Positions 31,528 to 41,131 are shown, counted from the first letter of the stretch. The stretch: 64,000 bases of DNA from Akkermansia sp. (GCA_022787425.1 JALFWB010000031.1:204034-268033), one strand, 5' to 3'. Numbers and translations are program-made. Notes: generated by a model from the letters alone, not told the origin.

Positions 31528-32574
31528 ATGAACAAAATACTCAGACTCATCTGCCCGGTTATGCCTGGATTCATGAGCGTGCAGGGCGCAACCCCAAATC
31601 AAACCATGACCCCGATTAAGAATGACACTCGTGTCTTTACCGTGAACCCCGATGTGCGCGTCGGCGAGGTTCGTTTTACCAACCGCTTCGGCATTGAGCT
31701 GGTCGGGCATTTGTACCTGCCGACCGATTTCGATGCGGGCAAGCCCCGCGCCGCCGTGGTGCTCAGCGGGCCTTTCGGAGCCGTCAAGGAGCAGGTCTCC
31801 GGACTCTACGCGCAGGAGCTGGCGCGGCGCGGTTTCGTGGCTCTCGCCTTCGATCCGTCCTTCACGGGCGAGAGCGGCGGTGCGGCACGATTTGTGGCCT
31901 CGGCGGACATCAACACGGAGGATTTCAGCGCAGCGGTGGATTTCCTGTCCCTGCTCCCCGGGGTAGATCCCGAGCGCATCGGCATTGTGGGAATCTGCGG
32001 CTGGGGCGGCTTCGCCCTCAACGCGGCGGCGATCGACACGCGCATCAAGGCCACCGTGACGTCCACGATGTATGATATGCACCGCGTCTCTGCCAACGGG
32101 TACAACGATGCCGAGGACAGCGCGGCGGCACGGCAGCAGAAGAAGGAAACCCTGAATGCCATCCGCACCGCAGATGCCCGCCGCGGCAGCCCCGAGCGCG
32201 AGGTGCCCTTCGGTACCACTCTGCCGGCCGATGCCCCTCAGTTTGTCAAAGATTACTTTGACTACTACAAGACCCCGCGCGGCTTCCACCCCCGCTCGCT
32301 GAACTCCACCGGCGGCTGGACGAAGACCTCCGTGCTCTCGCTCATCAACACCCCGATCCTGGCCTACGCGGGCGAGATCCGCACCCCCGTCCTGCTGGTG
32401 CACGGCGAGAAGGCGCACTCCCGTTACTTCTCGGAGACCGCCTATTCCCTGCTGCCCCCCTCGCACCGCGAGCTCCACATCGTCCCCGGTGCCAACCACA
32501 CGGACCTCTACTACCGAATGGACAAAATACCCTTCGACAAGATAGAGAGCTTCCTCCGCGAGAACCTCAGATAG
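31528..32574 (+). CDS. exported alpha/beta hydrolase (dienelactone-hydrolase-like)
   Basis: 348 residues. N-terminal signal-like segment, then an alpha/beta hydrolase fold; the nucleophile elbow reads GICGWGG, so Cys rather than Ser is the likely nucleophile, as in dienelactone hydrolase. The acid lies in LLVHGEKAH and the His in PGANHTDLYY. It is the last gene of the MerR-linked operon. The substrate is unknown, probably a small ester or lactone. Confidence 0.8.
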   Translation: MNKILRLICPVMPGFMSVQGATPNQTMTPIKNDTRVFTVNPDVRVGEVRFTNRFGIELVGHLYLPTDFDAGKPRAAVVLSGPFGAVKEQVSGLYAQELARRGFVALAFDPSFTGESGGAARFVASADINTEDFSAAVDFLSLLPGVDPERIGIVGICGWGGFALNAAAIDTRIKATVTSTMYDMHRVSANGYNDAEDSAAARQQKKETLNAIRTADARRGSPEREVPFGTTLPADAPQFVKDYFDYYKTPRGFHPRSLNSTGGWTKTSVLSLINTPILAYAGEIRTPVLLVHGEKAHSRYFSETAYSLLPPSHRELHIVPGANHTDLYYRMDKIPFDKIESFLRENLR

Positions 32575-32598
32575 CCTTCCTGTCACGGTGTGTGCTAT

Positions 32599-32629
32599 GC
32601 GCCCTCGGTATTGCCGGGGGCGCGTTTGT
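32599..32629 (+). terminator. terminator of the MerR-linked operon
   Basis: Hairpin GCGCCC-T-CGG / CCG-G-GGGCGC followed by GTTTGT, 25 nt after the stop codon. Confidence 0.65.
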
Positions 32630-32673
32630 AATGGGATTTCCTCACGCCACGGGATGACGAGGAGAGGTTCCGG

Positions 32674-32707
32674 AAGAATAAAGGCCTGCCGCGTTGTGCG
32701 GCAGGCC
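32674..32707 (-). terminator. terminator of the C39-like gene
   Basis: Perfect 10-bp stem GGCCTGCCGC / GCGGCAGGCC, close in sequence to the autotransporter terminator; only a short T tract (TTTATTC) follows. Confidence 0.7.
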
Positions 32708-32737
32708 GGGGATTGAGAAATCGGGAATGGGTCGGGC

Positions 32738-34159
32738 TCAGCGGCTGGACTTGAGGGCAAAGCGGTCTGCCGTCATGGCGGCAGCCTTGGCTACCTCCAT
32801 GGACTTCACCTCGTGTCCGGCACCCCAAGAGTCGCTGTAGATGATAGACTTGTTACCCTCATCGTAGCCGATGATGAGGCGCATGTGACCACCGCGGGAC
32901 TGGGGCAGGGCAGGCACCTCCGGGTAAAGACCGAGGGTGACGCACCAGAAGAGCGGCACACCGGCATCCACGTTCTTCTTCACCACATCCATGAACTTCT
33001 TAGCACCCTTGCTGCGGGCCTTGAGCAGCAGATCCGGGTCCGCCACCTCCAATGGATTCACATCCGTGCGCAGGGGGATGCCCGGCTTGCCCTCTCGAGA
33101 GGCGAGTTTGTTGTACTCCGCCACCCAAGGATAGGTGCCCAGCACGGCGGCCTCCGGCGAGGCAAAGAATTTGGACTCACGCTCCTTCTTCGTTTCCTTG
33201 GCACCGATGGCGATCACCTTGCCCTCATCCGTGATACGGAAGAGCTTGACGTGATACTTGCTCGCGATGGAACGCAGGGCCTTCACCATGCTTTCCGTCG
33301 TGGTACCCTGGGAGGCACTGGAGTCACACATGGCTGCGATGGTGTGCATATCCACGCCGTCCATGCCGTAGAGCGAGAAGATGCGGGAGACCGTGGCAGG
33401 CAGGCAGTATCCCTTGTCACCCTGGTCCACCATGGGCACATCCAGCCACACCGCCTTGGCACTCAGGCCCTTGGGGCGCTCCGACTCCGGCATGTTTGCC
33501 GCACGGCGGACACAGTTTTTCTTGATGTCTGCACGGCGCACCGTATCCTTGGCACCGCCGGTGGCGATGGCCCCGGCATTCATTCCGATACGCACGCGGA
33601 TATACTCGGATTCGAAGGGAGCGGAAGGAGCGGCCCCCTTCTTGCTCTTGGAGGTCTTGGTATCGCCGCCCGTGCTGGCCGCCTCCATGGCAGCTGCACC
33701 GCCCTCCCAAGTCCAACGCCAAGAGCGCTCGGCGATCGGGGAACCCTTTTTGCCGGCCCTCTTGCCGCCGGTGGCCTTCACGCCCAAGGCCTCATTCAAG
33801 GCATTGACGGTCTGTTCCACCTTATTTTCGAAGGCCTCCTGACTCATGGGACCATCGTCACCTTTGTTATACACCATGACGGAGATGGAGTCGAAGTTAT
33901 CCCCGGCGGTGTTGAACATGTAGACAGCCGGCGAGAAGGAACCAACCTTCAGATTGCCGCGATTATGGATGCGGATCTGTGTTTTCGCCGCATCGAGCCA
34001 TGAGTACATTTCCCCGACGAAATACTTGTTAGTGACGGCATCCTGATTCATGGACCAGAGGGAGCCGCTGCGGATGTCCTCCGCCATGTCCCCCCCGGCG
34101 AGGGCGGTGGGCAGGGCAAACAGGACGGCCAAAGCAGAAGAGATAAGGAGCTTTTTCAT
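32738..34159 (-). CDS. exported C39-like cysteine peptidase protein
   Basis: 473 residues. Signal peptide (ALAVLFALPTALA), an N-terminal region of about 230 residues I do not recognise, then a C39-type papain-like domain (about 240-465) with DQGDKGYCLPA (Gln and Cys), GGHMRLIIGYD (His) and YSDSWG (Asp). All catalytic positions are present. C39-like exported peptidases of this type are not bacteriocin exporters; substrate unknown. Start 34159 is fixed by the signal peptide and the promoter. The Verru_Chthon protein gene lies upstream on the same strand but has its own terminator. Confidence 0.78.
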   Translation of the reverse strand: MKKLLISSALAVLFALPTALAGGDMAEDIRSGSLWSMNQDAVTNKYFVGEMYSWLDAAKTQIRIHNRGNLKVGSFSPAVYMFNTAGDNFDSISVMVYNKGDDGPMSQEAFENKVEQTVNALNEALGVKATGGKRAGKKGSPIAERSWRWTWEGGAAAMEAASTGGDTKTSKSKKGAAPSAPFESEYIRVRIGMNAGAIATGGAKDTVRRADIKKNCVRRAANMPESERPKGLSAKAVWLDVPMVDQGDKGYCLPATVSRIFSLYGMDGVDMHTIAAMCDSSASQGTTTESMVKALRSIASKYHVKLFRITDEGKVIAIGAKETKKERESKFFASPEAAVLGTYPWVAEYNKLASREGKPGIPLRTDVNPLEVADPDLLLKARSKGAKKFMDVVKKNVDAGVPLFWCVTLGLYPEVPALPQSRGGHMRLIIGYDEGNKSIIYSDSWGAGHEVKSMEVAKAAAMTADRFALKSSR

Positions 34160-34181
34160 CGTTCTTGCGTGGTATGCTTCC

Positions 34182-34210
34182 AACATAGCGCATCTGCGGC
34201 GGGGAGTCAA
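34182..34210 (-). promoter_or_regulatory. promoter of the C39-like gene
   Basis: TTGACT, 17 nt, TATGTT; 22 nt from -10 to ATG. Confidence 0.75.
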
Positions 34211-34252
34211 GCCTTTTCGCGCGCAGAATGAAACATGCAGTCGCTGCTGACG

Positions 34253-34282
34253 AAAAACCCCCGGGGCGTGAGGCCCCGAGGG
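34253..34282 (-). terminator. terminator of the Verru_Chthon gene
   Basis: GC-rich stem CCCTCGGGGC / GCCCCGGGGG (one wobble) followed by TTTTT on the minus strand. Confidence 0.85.
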
Positions 34283-34307
34283 TGGAAGAAAAGTCGGAAG
34301 CTGCGGG

Positions 34308-37300
34308 CTAAATATCCCACGCATCTACCCACTTGAAGGATACAACGCGGAAGCGGCGGCCGAGGGTCTTGTTGACCTGCGAGAGCTTCTTACGGGAAGC
34401 ACTGCCGTCCGGCTCCAGCTCGGAGTCCTCCGGCGAGTTGGTCGGGTCCACATAGTCGATGGTACGCTGCACGATGGCCTCACACCATGCCTGAGAGAGG
34501 ATGACATTGTTCTTGGTACGCACACAGCCGTAGGCGCGGATGGTGAAGGTATCATCGCGCACGGTCAGAATGTTACCCAAGGAGGCCAGCACATCACTCT
34601 GAATGAGGTAGCCGGGTGCCGCTGTATACAGCGGGCCCTCCGCAGCTTTGCGGTTCTTGTACAGGCTGCCGTTCGGTACCTTGACCGTCACATCCTTGAA
34701 GTCACGGTTGATATCCGTCGCATCGATGGCGGCCTGAAGAGCACCTGTGAGCGAGTTCTCGCCCTCCTCCAATCGGCGGTTGATGAAGTCGGACATGGAG
34801 AGGAAGGGCCCGCGCTCGCGAACCTTCTCAACAATGCGCTCGGCCAGCTTGCGGATGCTGTCCTGCGAAAGGAGACGCACCTCACTCCACGCCGCCAGAC
34901 CGCTGCCCTTGCGGAAGCTGTCACCGCGCTTCATACTGTAACCGCCGTCCGGGCAAGCCTTGTCCGTAGTGGAAACCGCGAAGCGGGAGAAGACAACATC
35001 CGTCTCTCCTCGGCCGGGTTCTACCTCGCTGAGCTTACCGTTGACATTCGTCACGAGCTTGCGGTTGGCCAAGCCCTGCAGCGTGGCGGCCCAAGCATCC
35101 ACCGAGGTGGAGTTCACGTTGAACCCACCGTCGATCATCAGGTAGAGGGCCGGGTACTTCCAGCCGTCATCCGCCATCAGGCGGCTGATAATCTCCTCGT
35201 CCTTGAACGGGGTGTTCGTCTTCTTATAACGCGCTACGGGCAGGTCTTCCTTACCGGTGATGAACTTGCGCAGCACGTCCTCGGCCTTGAGGTTGCCGCG
35301 CTTGGACGGCATGTCCGAGATGGAGGAGCAGAACCAAGCATCCCACAGGGCATCGTTGATCAGAAGACCATGGTCGTAGAAGTCGTTGAACACCTTGTCA
35401 TTACCCCCTTGGTCACCGGAGGCCGAGGCCGCCGTCATCTTGTAAGAGTGGGAAGTGTAGATATCCGTAGCCGGAAGGCAGGGATCCGCAAAGGCGTTGC
35501 CGATACCCACGCCCGGCACGCCGGACTGGTACTGCATACGACGCAGGGCACCGATACCCTTGTCGGCACCGCTGGTGTACCAACCGGGCTGCAGGCGCAT
35601 GCCCGAAAGACCCGCCAGAGAGAACGTCGGATGCACCGGCAGCTCCAGCACCGAGGCGAAGGAAACTTCCTCGCCGTCGCCCTCACTGGTAATGCCCAAA
35701 ATACCGTTACGCCCGATATTATCCATGGGGGAGGCGCAGAGCCCCGCAGACACCGGAATGATGGCCAGCTGGTAGGGGTGGTAAGCCTTCTCCTGGGCAT
35801 CCGGCTGGCGGATGGCGGAGCCCCAGAAAGCGGGGCAGGAGTGCTGCCAAATCTTGGAACGGTAGTCCCCGTCATCCACATCGGAGCCCAGGGTGTTGTT
35901 GGCGGACTTAACCACGACACCCATGGAACCAACGTAGTAGGGCACGTTTTCATCACTCTGCGTGCCGTCCGTGGCCCAGGTGGCGTCCTCTTGGTTGGCA
36001 AAGATGTAATTCTTGCCCTCGTTCGGATTATACCAACCGAGTAGCATACGCTGGGGAGAGTGGCAGCGCTTGCCGGCAGCCGTGTCACCGCTGCTGCTCT
36101 GGCCGTCCATGCCGCCGTAGCCGTTCATCACGGTGAATACCTCCGCGCTGCGCGGGGCAAACCAATAGCCGTCCGTGGCGTTGGGGCCGCCGTTGTTCGG
36201 GTTGGCGTGCTGCCCATCGCCGCCGTTGATACCCAAGCGCAGTTGCACGTAGAAGTATCCGTTGTCAATGTTTGACTTACTGGCTATGCCGGGAGAATCC
36301 TTCCTTTGGTTGGGGCCGCCGCTGGAGTAGAAGAGCGCGCGGAAACCTGCCACGGAGCTCGGATTATAGCCCTCCACCCAAGGATTCGAGAAGGCTGCTC
36401 CCTTGTTGGTGCGTGCCTTACCGGGGGAGAAGAAGAGGATCTCACCGGGCTGCATGACGATGTCATCCCTTTCCGCACCGAGACTCTTCTGGAAGAATTC
36501 GCCGAAGTCCTGCCCCAGCTGAGCATTACCGGTGCCCTGCATCATGGCGTAGCGAGACCAAGTGTAGTTCCAAGTGCCTGCCTGATTGACGGAGAAGGTC
36601 TGGATCCAAGAGGTCTTGTAGGGCAGGGAGTGAGACCACAGCTGCTTGCCGCGAATGCGCATGGGCACGTTGTAGGGGTTCCACCACAGTGCCATGGACG
36701 CAAAGCACATATCCAAGCGGTAGACCTGGTCACCGTCGCTGGTGAATACACCCTCCTTGGGCAGGGTCACGAGGCCGAAGTTATTCATGAAGGCCAGGAG
36801 CACGGGGGTACGGGCATAGCCGGCGTAGGTGCTGCCGTTGTCCATGAGGGAGCGGGAGTCATAGAAACTCATGCCGCCGGTACCCACGGAGAGTGTATTC
36901 GGGTCTGCCGGTGCGGAGGAGCTGCCACCCATCTTGTAGGCCGTGCCGCTCATGCGGGTGTAGGCGTTGTCCACATCGCCCAGCAAGCGGGCCGTGAAGT
37001 TGTTGCTGTCGTTTGCCGTGCCGTTCGGCCAAGCATTGTAGTAGTCGTGCAGCACCTGCCAGGAGCCGATGGGCATGTTCGGTTCGGAGCCGCGGGGGAT
37101 GGCATCGTTCTCCGCAATGGGGCAATCCTGGTTACTGCGACCGGCGAAGTCCGTGTTGCGCAGGCTCGGGCGGTTGAGCAGCAGGCAGAGGTCCCGCTTG
37201 ATGCCGCCGGTGCTTACGTTGGTGGGCAGGCTGTAGGCGGTGGTGGTCAGATCAAAGAAATAGGGCAGGCCGTCCGCTTGGGAGGTGGAGACCATCAGGG

Positions 37301-38105
37301 GCAGGGTGCTGAGCGTTACCAATTTGTCCGGCTCCGGGATCTCATCCGGCATGGCGGTGAATTTCTCACTGCCCACGACCATCGGTCCGGGGGTGTCCCA
37401 GGTGCGGTGCAGAATCTCCAGCGGGTCACTTGTTTTCTCTCGCGTGGCGATGGAGAGCTTGGCTTTCTGGTTCTCACCGCATACCCACCAGGCAAAGCTA
37501 CCCTTGTTCGTGCCCTTGGACGGCATGTCCAACAGATCCGCATAAACAAAGTCACGGGATGAGCTCTTGCCGCCGAGGGTACCCGCACCGAGAAGGCAGA
37601 CGCGGGAACCGAGGCGCGGGGTGGAGAGGGAGCGACCGGATTGCAGCTGCGTGACGGCGTCTCGATTGCGGCAGGAGATGAGCCAGCGGCGGAACATCTT
37701 GCTGCGGCCTTTGTCGTAGGTGGCCTGGATGTTGAAGCCCTTTTTCTTGCTCTTGCCGTAGAGCGGGGCATCCCAGCTGTTCCACACGCCGAGGAGGTAT
37801 TGGCCGCCGGATTTCTCGTTGTCATTGGCATTGAGGATGCCGGAGTGGGCGGTTACGCGGCAGTCCGGTCCGACCTCCGCCTGCAGGGTGCCGATGGCGG
37901 CATCCAGTCCCACGAGGGCCTGCTGGCGTGCCTCAGCCTGCAGAACGGTGACGGAGGCAATACGGGTTTGGGAGGAGGCAATGGCCAAGATGCCTACCGC
38001 CACAAGGGTGAGGAGCATCAGAAGCGTCAGCGTCGCAATCAGGGCGAAGCCGTGCTTCTTCTTTCGGAAGACTTTGCGGGGATGTGGAGCCGTTCGATAT
38101 TTCAT
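34308..38105 (-). CDS. Verru_Chthon cassette protein A (pilin-like)
   Basis: 1265 residues. The N-terminus KKKHGFALIATLTLLMLLTLVAVGILAI is a type IV pilin-like prepilin segment: basic leader, Gly-Phe at the processing site, then a hydrophobic helix. The rest is a long exported domain that I know only as Verru_Chthon cassette protein A, typical of Verrucomicrobiota. In other genomes it occurs with proteins B-D of the cassette; none is seen here. By analogy with GspK/PilX-like minor pilins it may cap a type II secretion or pilus-like filament (note IERMV-like DFINRR region), but this is inference. Confidence 0.88.
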   Translation of the reverse strand: MKYRTAPHPRKVFRKKKHGFALIATLTLLMLLTLVAVGILAIASSQTRIASVTVLQAEARQQALVGLDAAIGTLQAEVGPDCRVTAHSGILNANDNEKSGGQYLLGVWNSWDAPLYGKSKKKGFNIQATYDKGRSKMFRRWLISCRNRDAVTQLQSGRSLSTPRLGSRVCLLGAGTLGGKSSSRDFVYADLLDMPSKGTNKGSFAWWVCGENQKAKLSIATREKTSDPLEILHRTWDTPGPMVVGSEKFTAMPDEIPEPDKLVTLSTLPLMVSTSQADGLPYFFDLTTTAYSLPTNVSTGGIKRDLCLLLNRPSLRNTDFAGRSNQDCPIAENDAIPRGSEPNMPIGSWQVLHDYYNAWPNGTANDSNNFTARLLGDVDNAYTRMSGTAYKMGGSSSAPADPNTLSVGTGGMSFYDSRSLMDNGSTYAGYARTPVLLAFMNNFGLVTLPKEGVFTSDGDQVYRLDMCFASMALWWNPYNVPMRIRGKQLWSHSLPYKTSWIQTFSVNQAGTWNYTWSRYAMMQGTGNAQLGQDFGEFFQKSLGAERDDIVMQPGEILFFSPGKARTNKGAAFSNPWVEGYNPSSVAGFRALFYSSGGPNQRKDSPGIASKSNIDNGYFYVQLRLGINGGDGQHANPNNGGPNATDGYWFAPRSAEVFTVMNGYGGMDGQSSSGDTAAGKRCHSPQRMLLGWYNPNEGKNYIFANQEDATWATDGTQSDENVPYYVGSMGVVVKSANNTLGSDVDDGDYRSKIWQHSCPAFWGSAIRQPDAQEKAYHPYQLAIIPVSAGLCASPMDNIGRNGILGITSEGDGEEVSFASVLELPVHPTFSLAGLSGMRLQPGWYTSGADKGIGALRRMQYQSGVPGVGIGNAFADPCLPATDIYTSHSYKMTAASASGDQGGNDKVFNDFYDHGLLINDALWDAWFCSSISDMPSKRGNLKAEDVLRKFITGKEDLPVARYKKTNTPFKDEEIISRLMADDGWKYPALYLMIDGGFNVNSTSVDAWAATLQGLANRKLVTNVNGKLSEVEPGRGETDVVFSRFAVSTTDKACPDGGYSMKRGDSFRKGSGLAAWSEVRLLSQDSIRKLAERIVEKVRERGPFLSMSDFINRRLEEGENSLTGALQAAIDATDINRDFKDVTVKVPNGSLYKNRKAAEGPLYTAAPGYLIQSDVLASLGNILTVRDDTFTIRAYGCVRTKNNVILSQAWCEAIVQRTIDYVDPTNSPEDSELEPDGSASRKKLSQVNKTLGRRFRVVSFKWVDAWDI

Positions 38106-38127
38106 ACGCTCGATGATTTACTTATTG

Positions 38128-38155
38128 AGTATACACCCGGAGCCCCCCGCGTCAA
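38128..38155 (-). promoter_or_regulatory. promoter of the Verru_Chthon gene
   Basis: TTGACG, 16 nt, TATACT; 22 nt from -10 to ATG. Confidence 0.82.
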
Positions 38156-38198
38156 GGAAAATCAACTCGCCCGGGGCTGAATTCTTCAGGAATCAGCC

Positions 38199-38969
38199 TC
38201 ACTCGGGCTCCGAAAGGGCCGCCATATCCGCCGGAAGCGGGGCCTGAACCGCGACTTCCTGCCCCCGGAAGACGAAGCGGAGGCATGAGGCATGCAGGGC
38301 GTGGCGGGGTAGGTGCAGCCGCTCTGCCAGGCGCGGGGTCCAGCCTTCGGCAATGAATTCGGTGTAGTTCGTCTCGTCGGGTCCGTATATCTTGTCGCCC
38401 AGCAGCGGGTGGCCTAAGTGGGCGAGGTGGGCACGGATCTGGTGCATGCGCCCGGTATGCGGTAGGCAATGCAGCAGGGAAAGGGGCGGTAGAGTCCCGC
38501 GGGCGGGCAGACGGCGCAAAACGCGGAATTCCGTGCGGCAGGGCTTGCCGTCGGGATGGCAGCATTGGCGTACATGGATGCGCGTGGGAGCCACTTCCTC
38601 CATGCGCCGCAGGGGCTCGGCGCAGCAGGCAGTCTGCCACATCGGATGCCCGGTGACGATGGCGAGGTATTCTTTGTGCATCTGCCGGGCTTGCATGGCC
38701 TTGCCCAGCTCACTCGCGGCCTCGGCTGTCTTCGCCACCAGCACGATGCCGCTGGTCTCGCGGTCCAGTCGGTTGATGAGGGAGATCTGTCCGCCGCAGG
38801 CCAACTCATAGGCGAGCAGCTGCTGCAAGCCGTGGAGCAGAGTGGGCTCGTTTTTGGTGCCGGTGGGATGGGTGAGCAGGGGGGCGGCTTTGTTTACCAG
38901 CAGGTAGTCCTCGGTCTCCTGCAGTACATCGAAGTGCGCGTTCAGGGCGATGGGCAGGTCAAAGCTCAT
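38199..38969 (-). CDS. RluA-family pseudouridine synthase
   Basis: 256 residues. Catalytic motif NRLDRETSG (about 78-86, with the nucleophilic Asp), preceded by LLVNKAAPLLTHP and followed by HTGRMHQIRAHLAHLGHPLLGD. No S4 domain. It converts uridine to pseudouridine in rRNA or tRNA; specificity (RluA, RluC, RluD or TruC-like) cannot be read from the sequence. The ATG overlaps the stop codon of the RsuA gene upstream (ATGA), so the two synthases are translationally coupled. Confidence 0.9.
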   Translation of the reverse strand: MSFDLPIALNAHFDVLQETEDYLLVNKAAPLLTHPTGTKNEPTLLHGLQQLLAYELACGGQISLINRLDRETSGIVLVAKTAEAASELGKAMQARQMHKEYLAIVTGHPMWQTACCAEPLRRMEEVAPTRIHVRQCCHPDGKPCRTEFRVLRRLPARGTLPPLSLLHCLPHTGRMHQIRAHLAHLGHPLLGDKIYGPDETNYTEFIAEGWTPRLAERLHLPRHALHASCLRFVFRGQEVAVQAPLPADMAALSEPE

Positions 38970-39661
38970 GCAAACAGCGTGGGGTCGACGGGGGCCCATT
39001 CCCCGGGGGCCAGTTGCAGTTCTTCGAGACTCAGCGGGCCGATGGTAAGGCGGTGCAGGGTGAGCACGGGGGCTCCTACGGCGGCGAGCATGCGGCGCAC
39101 CTGGTGGTAGCGGCCTTCGTGTAGGGTCAGGCGGCCCGCGCAGGGGCCTTCTGTTTCCAACCGCGCGGGCAGGCAGGGGCTGCTCTCTCCGTTCAGGGTC
39201 AGGGTGCCTGCGGCAAAGAGTTCCGCTGCTTCTGCCGGAATGGGGGCGGAGGTCGTGAAGTGGTAGACTTTCTCCACTTTTTTTCCGGGGGCGGTGAGGG
39301 CGTGCAGAAATTGCCCGTCATCCGTTATCAGTAGCAGCCCGCTCGTCTCTTTGTCCAAGCGGCCAATGGTATTGATTCCCTTGCTGCGGCGCAACCAGCG
39401 GGGCGGCAGCAGGTCATAGACGAGCAGGCCTTCCTCCCGGTGGCTGCAGGTGTACCCCACGGGCTTGTGCAGGGCAACGTAGAGGCCGTGCGGAAACTCC
39501 ACGGGTGCTCCGTCCACCGTCACTTCATCCGGTTGTACATGCTCGGCAGCTCGCCGTATCGGGGTGCCGTCCGCTTTCCGAATGCGCCCTGCTTTGAGCC
39601 ACAGCGCTGCTTCTCGCCGCGTGCAGTATCCATATTGGCTCAATAATGCGTCCGTTCTCAT
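38966..39661 (-). CDS. RsuA-family 16S/23S rRNA pseudouridine synthase
   Basis: 231 residues. N-terminal S4 RNA-binding domain (about 1-60), then the catalytic domain with GRLDKETSGLLL (Asp nucleophile near residue 102) and EGRYHQVRRMLAAVG. Typical length for RsuA/RluE/RluF relatives. First gene of a two-gene operon with the RluA-type enzyme; divergent from the TPR gene. Confidence 0.9.
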   Translation of the reverse strand: MRTDALLSQYGYCTRREAALWLKAGRIRKADGTPIRRAAEHVQPDEVTVDGAPVEFPHGLYVALHKPVGYTCSHREEGLLVYDLLPPRWLRRSKGINTIGRLDKETSGLLLITDDGQFLHALTAPGKKVEKVYHFTTSAPIPAEAAELFAAGTLTLNGESSPCLPARLETEGPCAGRLTLHEGRYHQVRRMLAAVGAPVLTLHRLTIGPLSLEELQLAPGEWAPVDPTLFA

Positions 39662-39671
39662 GCTCGAAAGC

Positions 39672-39700
39672 TATTTAACCACGTTTTTTCCGAAAAACAA
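39672..39700 (-). promoter_or_regulatory. promoter of the pseudouridine synthase operon
   Basis: TTGTTT, 17 nt, TAAATA, ending 10 nt before the ATG at 39661. Confidence 0.55.
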
Positions 39701-39702
39701 GG

Positions 39703-39731
39703 TTGAATTCCCGTTTCGTCTGTGGTAATCT
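39703..39731 (+). promoter_or_regulatory. promoter of the TPR/transglutaminase pair
   Basis: TTGAAT, 17 nt, TAATCT; 29 nt from -10 to ATG. Confidence 0.65.
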
Positions 39732-39760
39732 GGTGCTTGCGCAAAGTAAACTCATTATCT

Positions 39761-41131
39761 ATGGTCACCATCATCACAGAACGCGAGCTCGCAGCGGACC
39801 AGATGGCTCTCTGGGCTAAGGCCAACCAGGCCGTCGCTGCCAAGAATTATAAGTATGCCGTCACCATCCTCAAGACGGTGGTGAAAAAAAACCCGGGCTT
39901 CGTGGAGGCTCGTAAGGCTCTCCGCGCCTGTGAGCTGAAGGTGGTGCCGGAGGGTGGTCGCCGTACCTCGCTGTTCGGCGGTCTGCGCCTGACGACCACG
40001 CGCAAGGACCCGGAGACCGTGCTGACGACAATTGAGGAGGAGCTGGAGAAGGATCCCTATTCCGTGTCCGCCAATGAGGCTCTCTTCGCTGCTGCGCGGG
40101 ACCTGAAGCTGAATGAAATCGCCGCCTTCGCTCTGGAGACGATCTGCCAGGGTCAGCAGAACCCCAAGAAGCATCTGCATCTGCTGGCTAACTTCTACAA
40201 GGAGGTGAACGATTTTGCCAAGGCGGCGGAGGCTTACCGTCGAATCTTGGAAATCGACCGTACGGATCCCATCGCTATGCGTGGGGAGAAGGATTGCGCG
40301 GCTCGTGCTTCCATGCAGCAGGGTAATTGGGAGGGCAGCGGTGATTTCCGTACCAAGATGAAGAATGCCAACGCCACGGCTGACCTGGAGAGCGGGGATA
40401 AGATGGGCCTCACGCGGGCGGAGCTGGAGTCGCGTCTCGCGCAACTCTCGGAGCAGTATGCGGTGGATAACACGAATCTGCAGGTCGTCAAGGATATTGC
40501 TTCCGTCTATGAACAGATGGAGGACTACGCCAACGCTTATTCTTTCTATGCCTACGCCTTCACCCTGAGCGGGGAGGCCGATGTGTCCATCAACGATAAG
40601 GCCATGGTGATGCACGGTAAGGCCATGCAGGCTGAGCTTGATTACTATGAGCAGGTGCTCGCTGCCGACCCGGAGAACGAGGAGGCTCGCGCTAATTACG
40701 AGGCCCGCAAGAAGGAGGTGGCTCTTGCCGCCGTGGAGGATGCCCGCGTGCGTGTGGAGGCTAACCCGACGGATGCCCAGCTGCAGTACCGCTACGGCAG
40801 TGCCCTTTTCGATGCGGGTATGTTCTCGGAGGCTATCCCGGCCCTGCAGCGTGCGCGCAGTAACCCGAACCTGCGTATTAAGGCCATGACCATGCTGGGT
40901 AAGTGCTATGCCTCCAAGAACATGACGGATATGGCCATTCGCCAGCTGGAGGATGCTAACAAGGAGGCCATTGCCATGGATGAGACGAAGAAGGACATCC
41001 TCTACCTCATCGGTGAGCTCTACGAGAAGGCCGGGGACAAGGCGAAAGCGCTGGAGAACTTCAAGACCATCTACGAGGTGGATTACGGTTACCGCGACGT
41101 GGCACAGAAGGTGGAGTCCGCCTACAGCTGA
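39761..41131 (+). CDS. cytosolic TPR protein
   Basis: 456 residues, no signal peptide. Repeated helix pairs of TPR type, for example ANQAVAAKNYKYAVTILKTV, AAEAYRRILEIDRTDPIAM, YANAYSFYAYAFTLSGE and KAKALENFKTIYEVDYGYRD. It probably acts as a scaffold. The coding sequence uses a narrow, highly regular set of codons, as highly expressed genes do. The ATG at 39761 is taken because upstream in-frame codons lie in the promoter. Overlaps the next gene (stop TGA overlaps its ATG). Confidence 0.8.
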   Translation: MVTIITERELAADQMALWAKANQAVAAKNYKYAVTILKTVVKKNPGFVEARKALRACELKVVPEGGRRTSLFGGLRLTTTRKDPETVLTTIEEELEKDPYSVSANEALFAAARDLKLNEIAAFALETICQGQQNPKKHLHLLANFYKEVNDFAKAAEAYRRILEIDRTDPIAMRGEKDCAARASMQQGNWEGSGDFRTKMKNANATADLESGDKMGLTRAELESRLAQLSEQYAVDNTNLQVVKDIASVYEQMEDYANAYSFYAYAFTLSGEADVSINDKAMVMHGKAMQAELDYYEQVLAADPENEEARANYEARKKEVALAAVEDARVRVEANPTDAQLQYRYGSALFDAGMFSEAIPALQRARSNPNLRIKAMTMLGKCYASKNMTDMAIRQLEDANKEAIAMDETKKDILYLIGELYEKAGDKAKALENFKTIYEVDYGYRDVAQKVESAYS

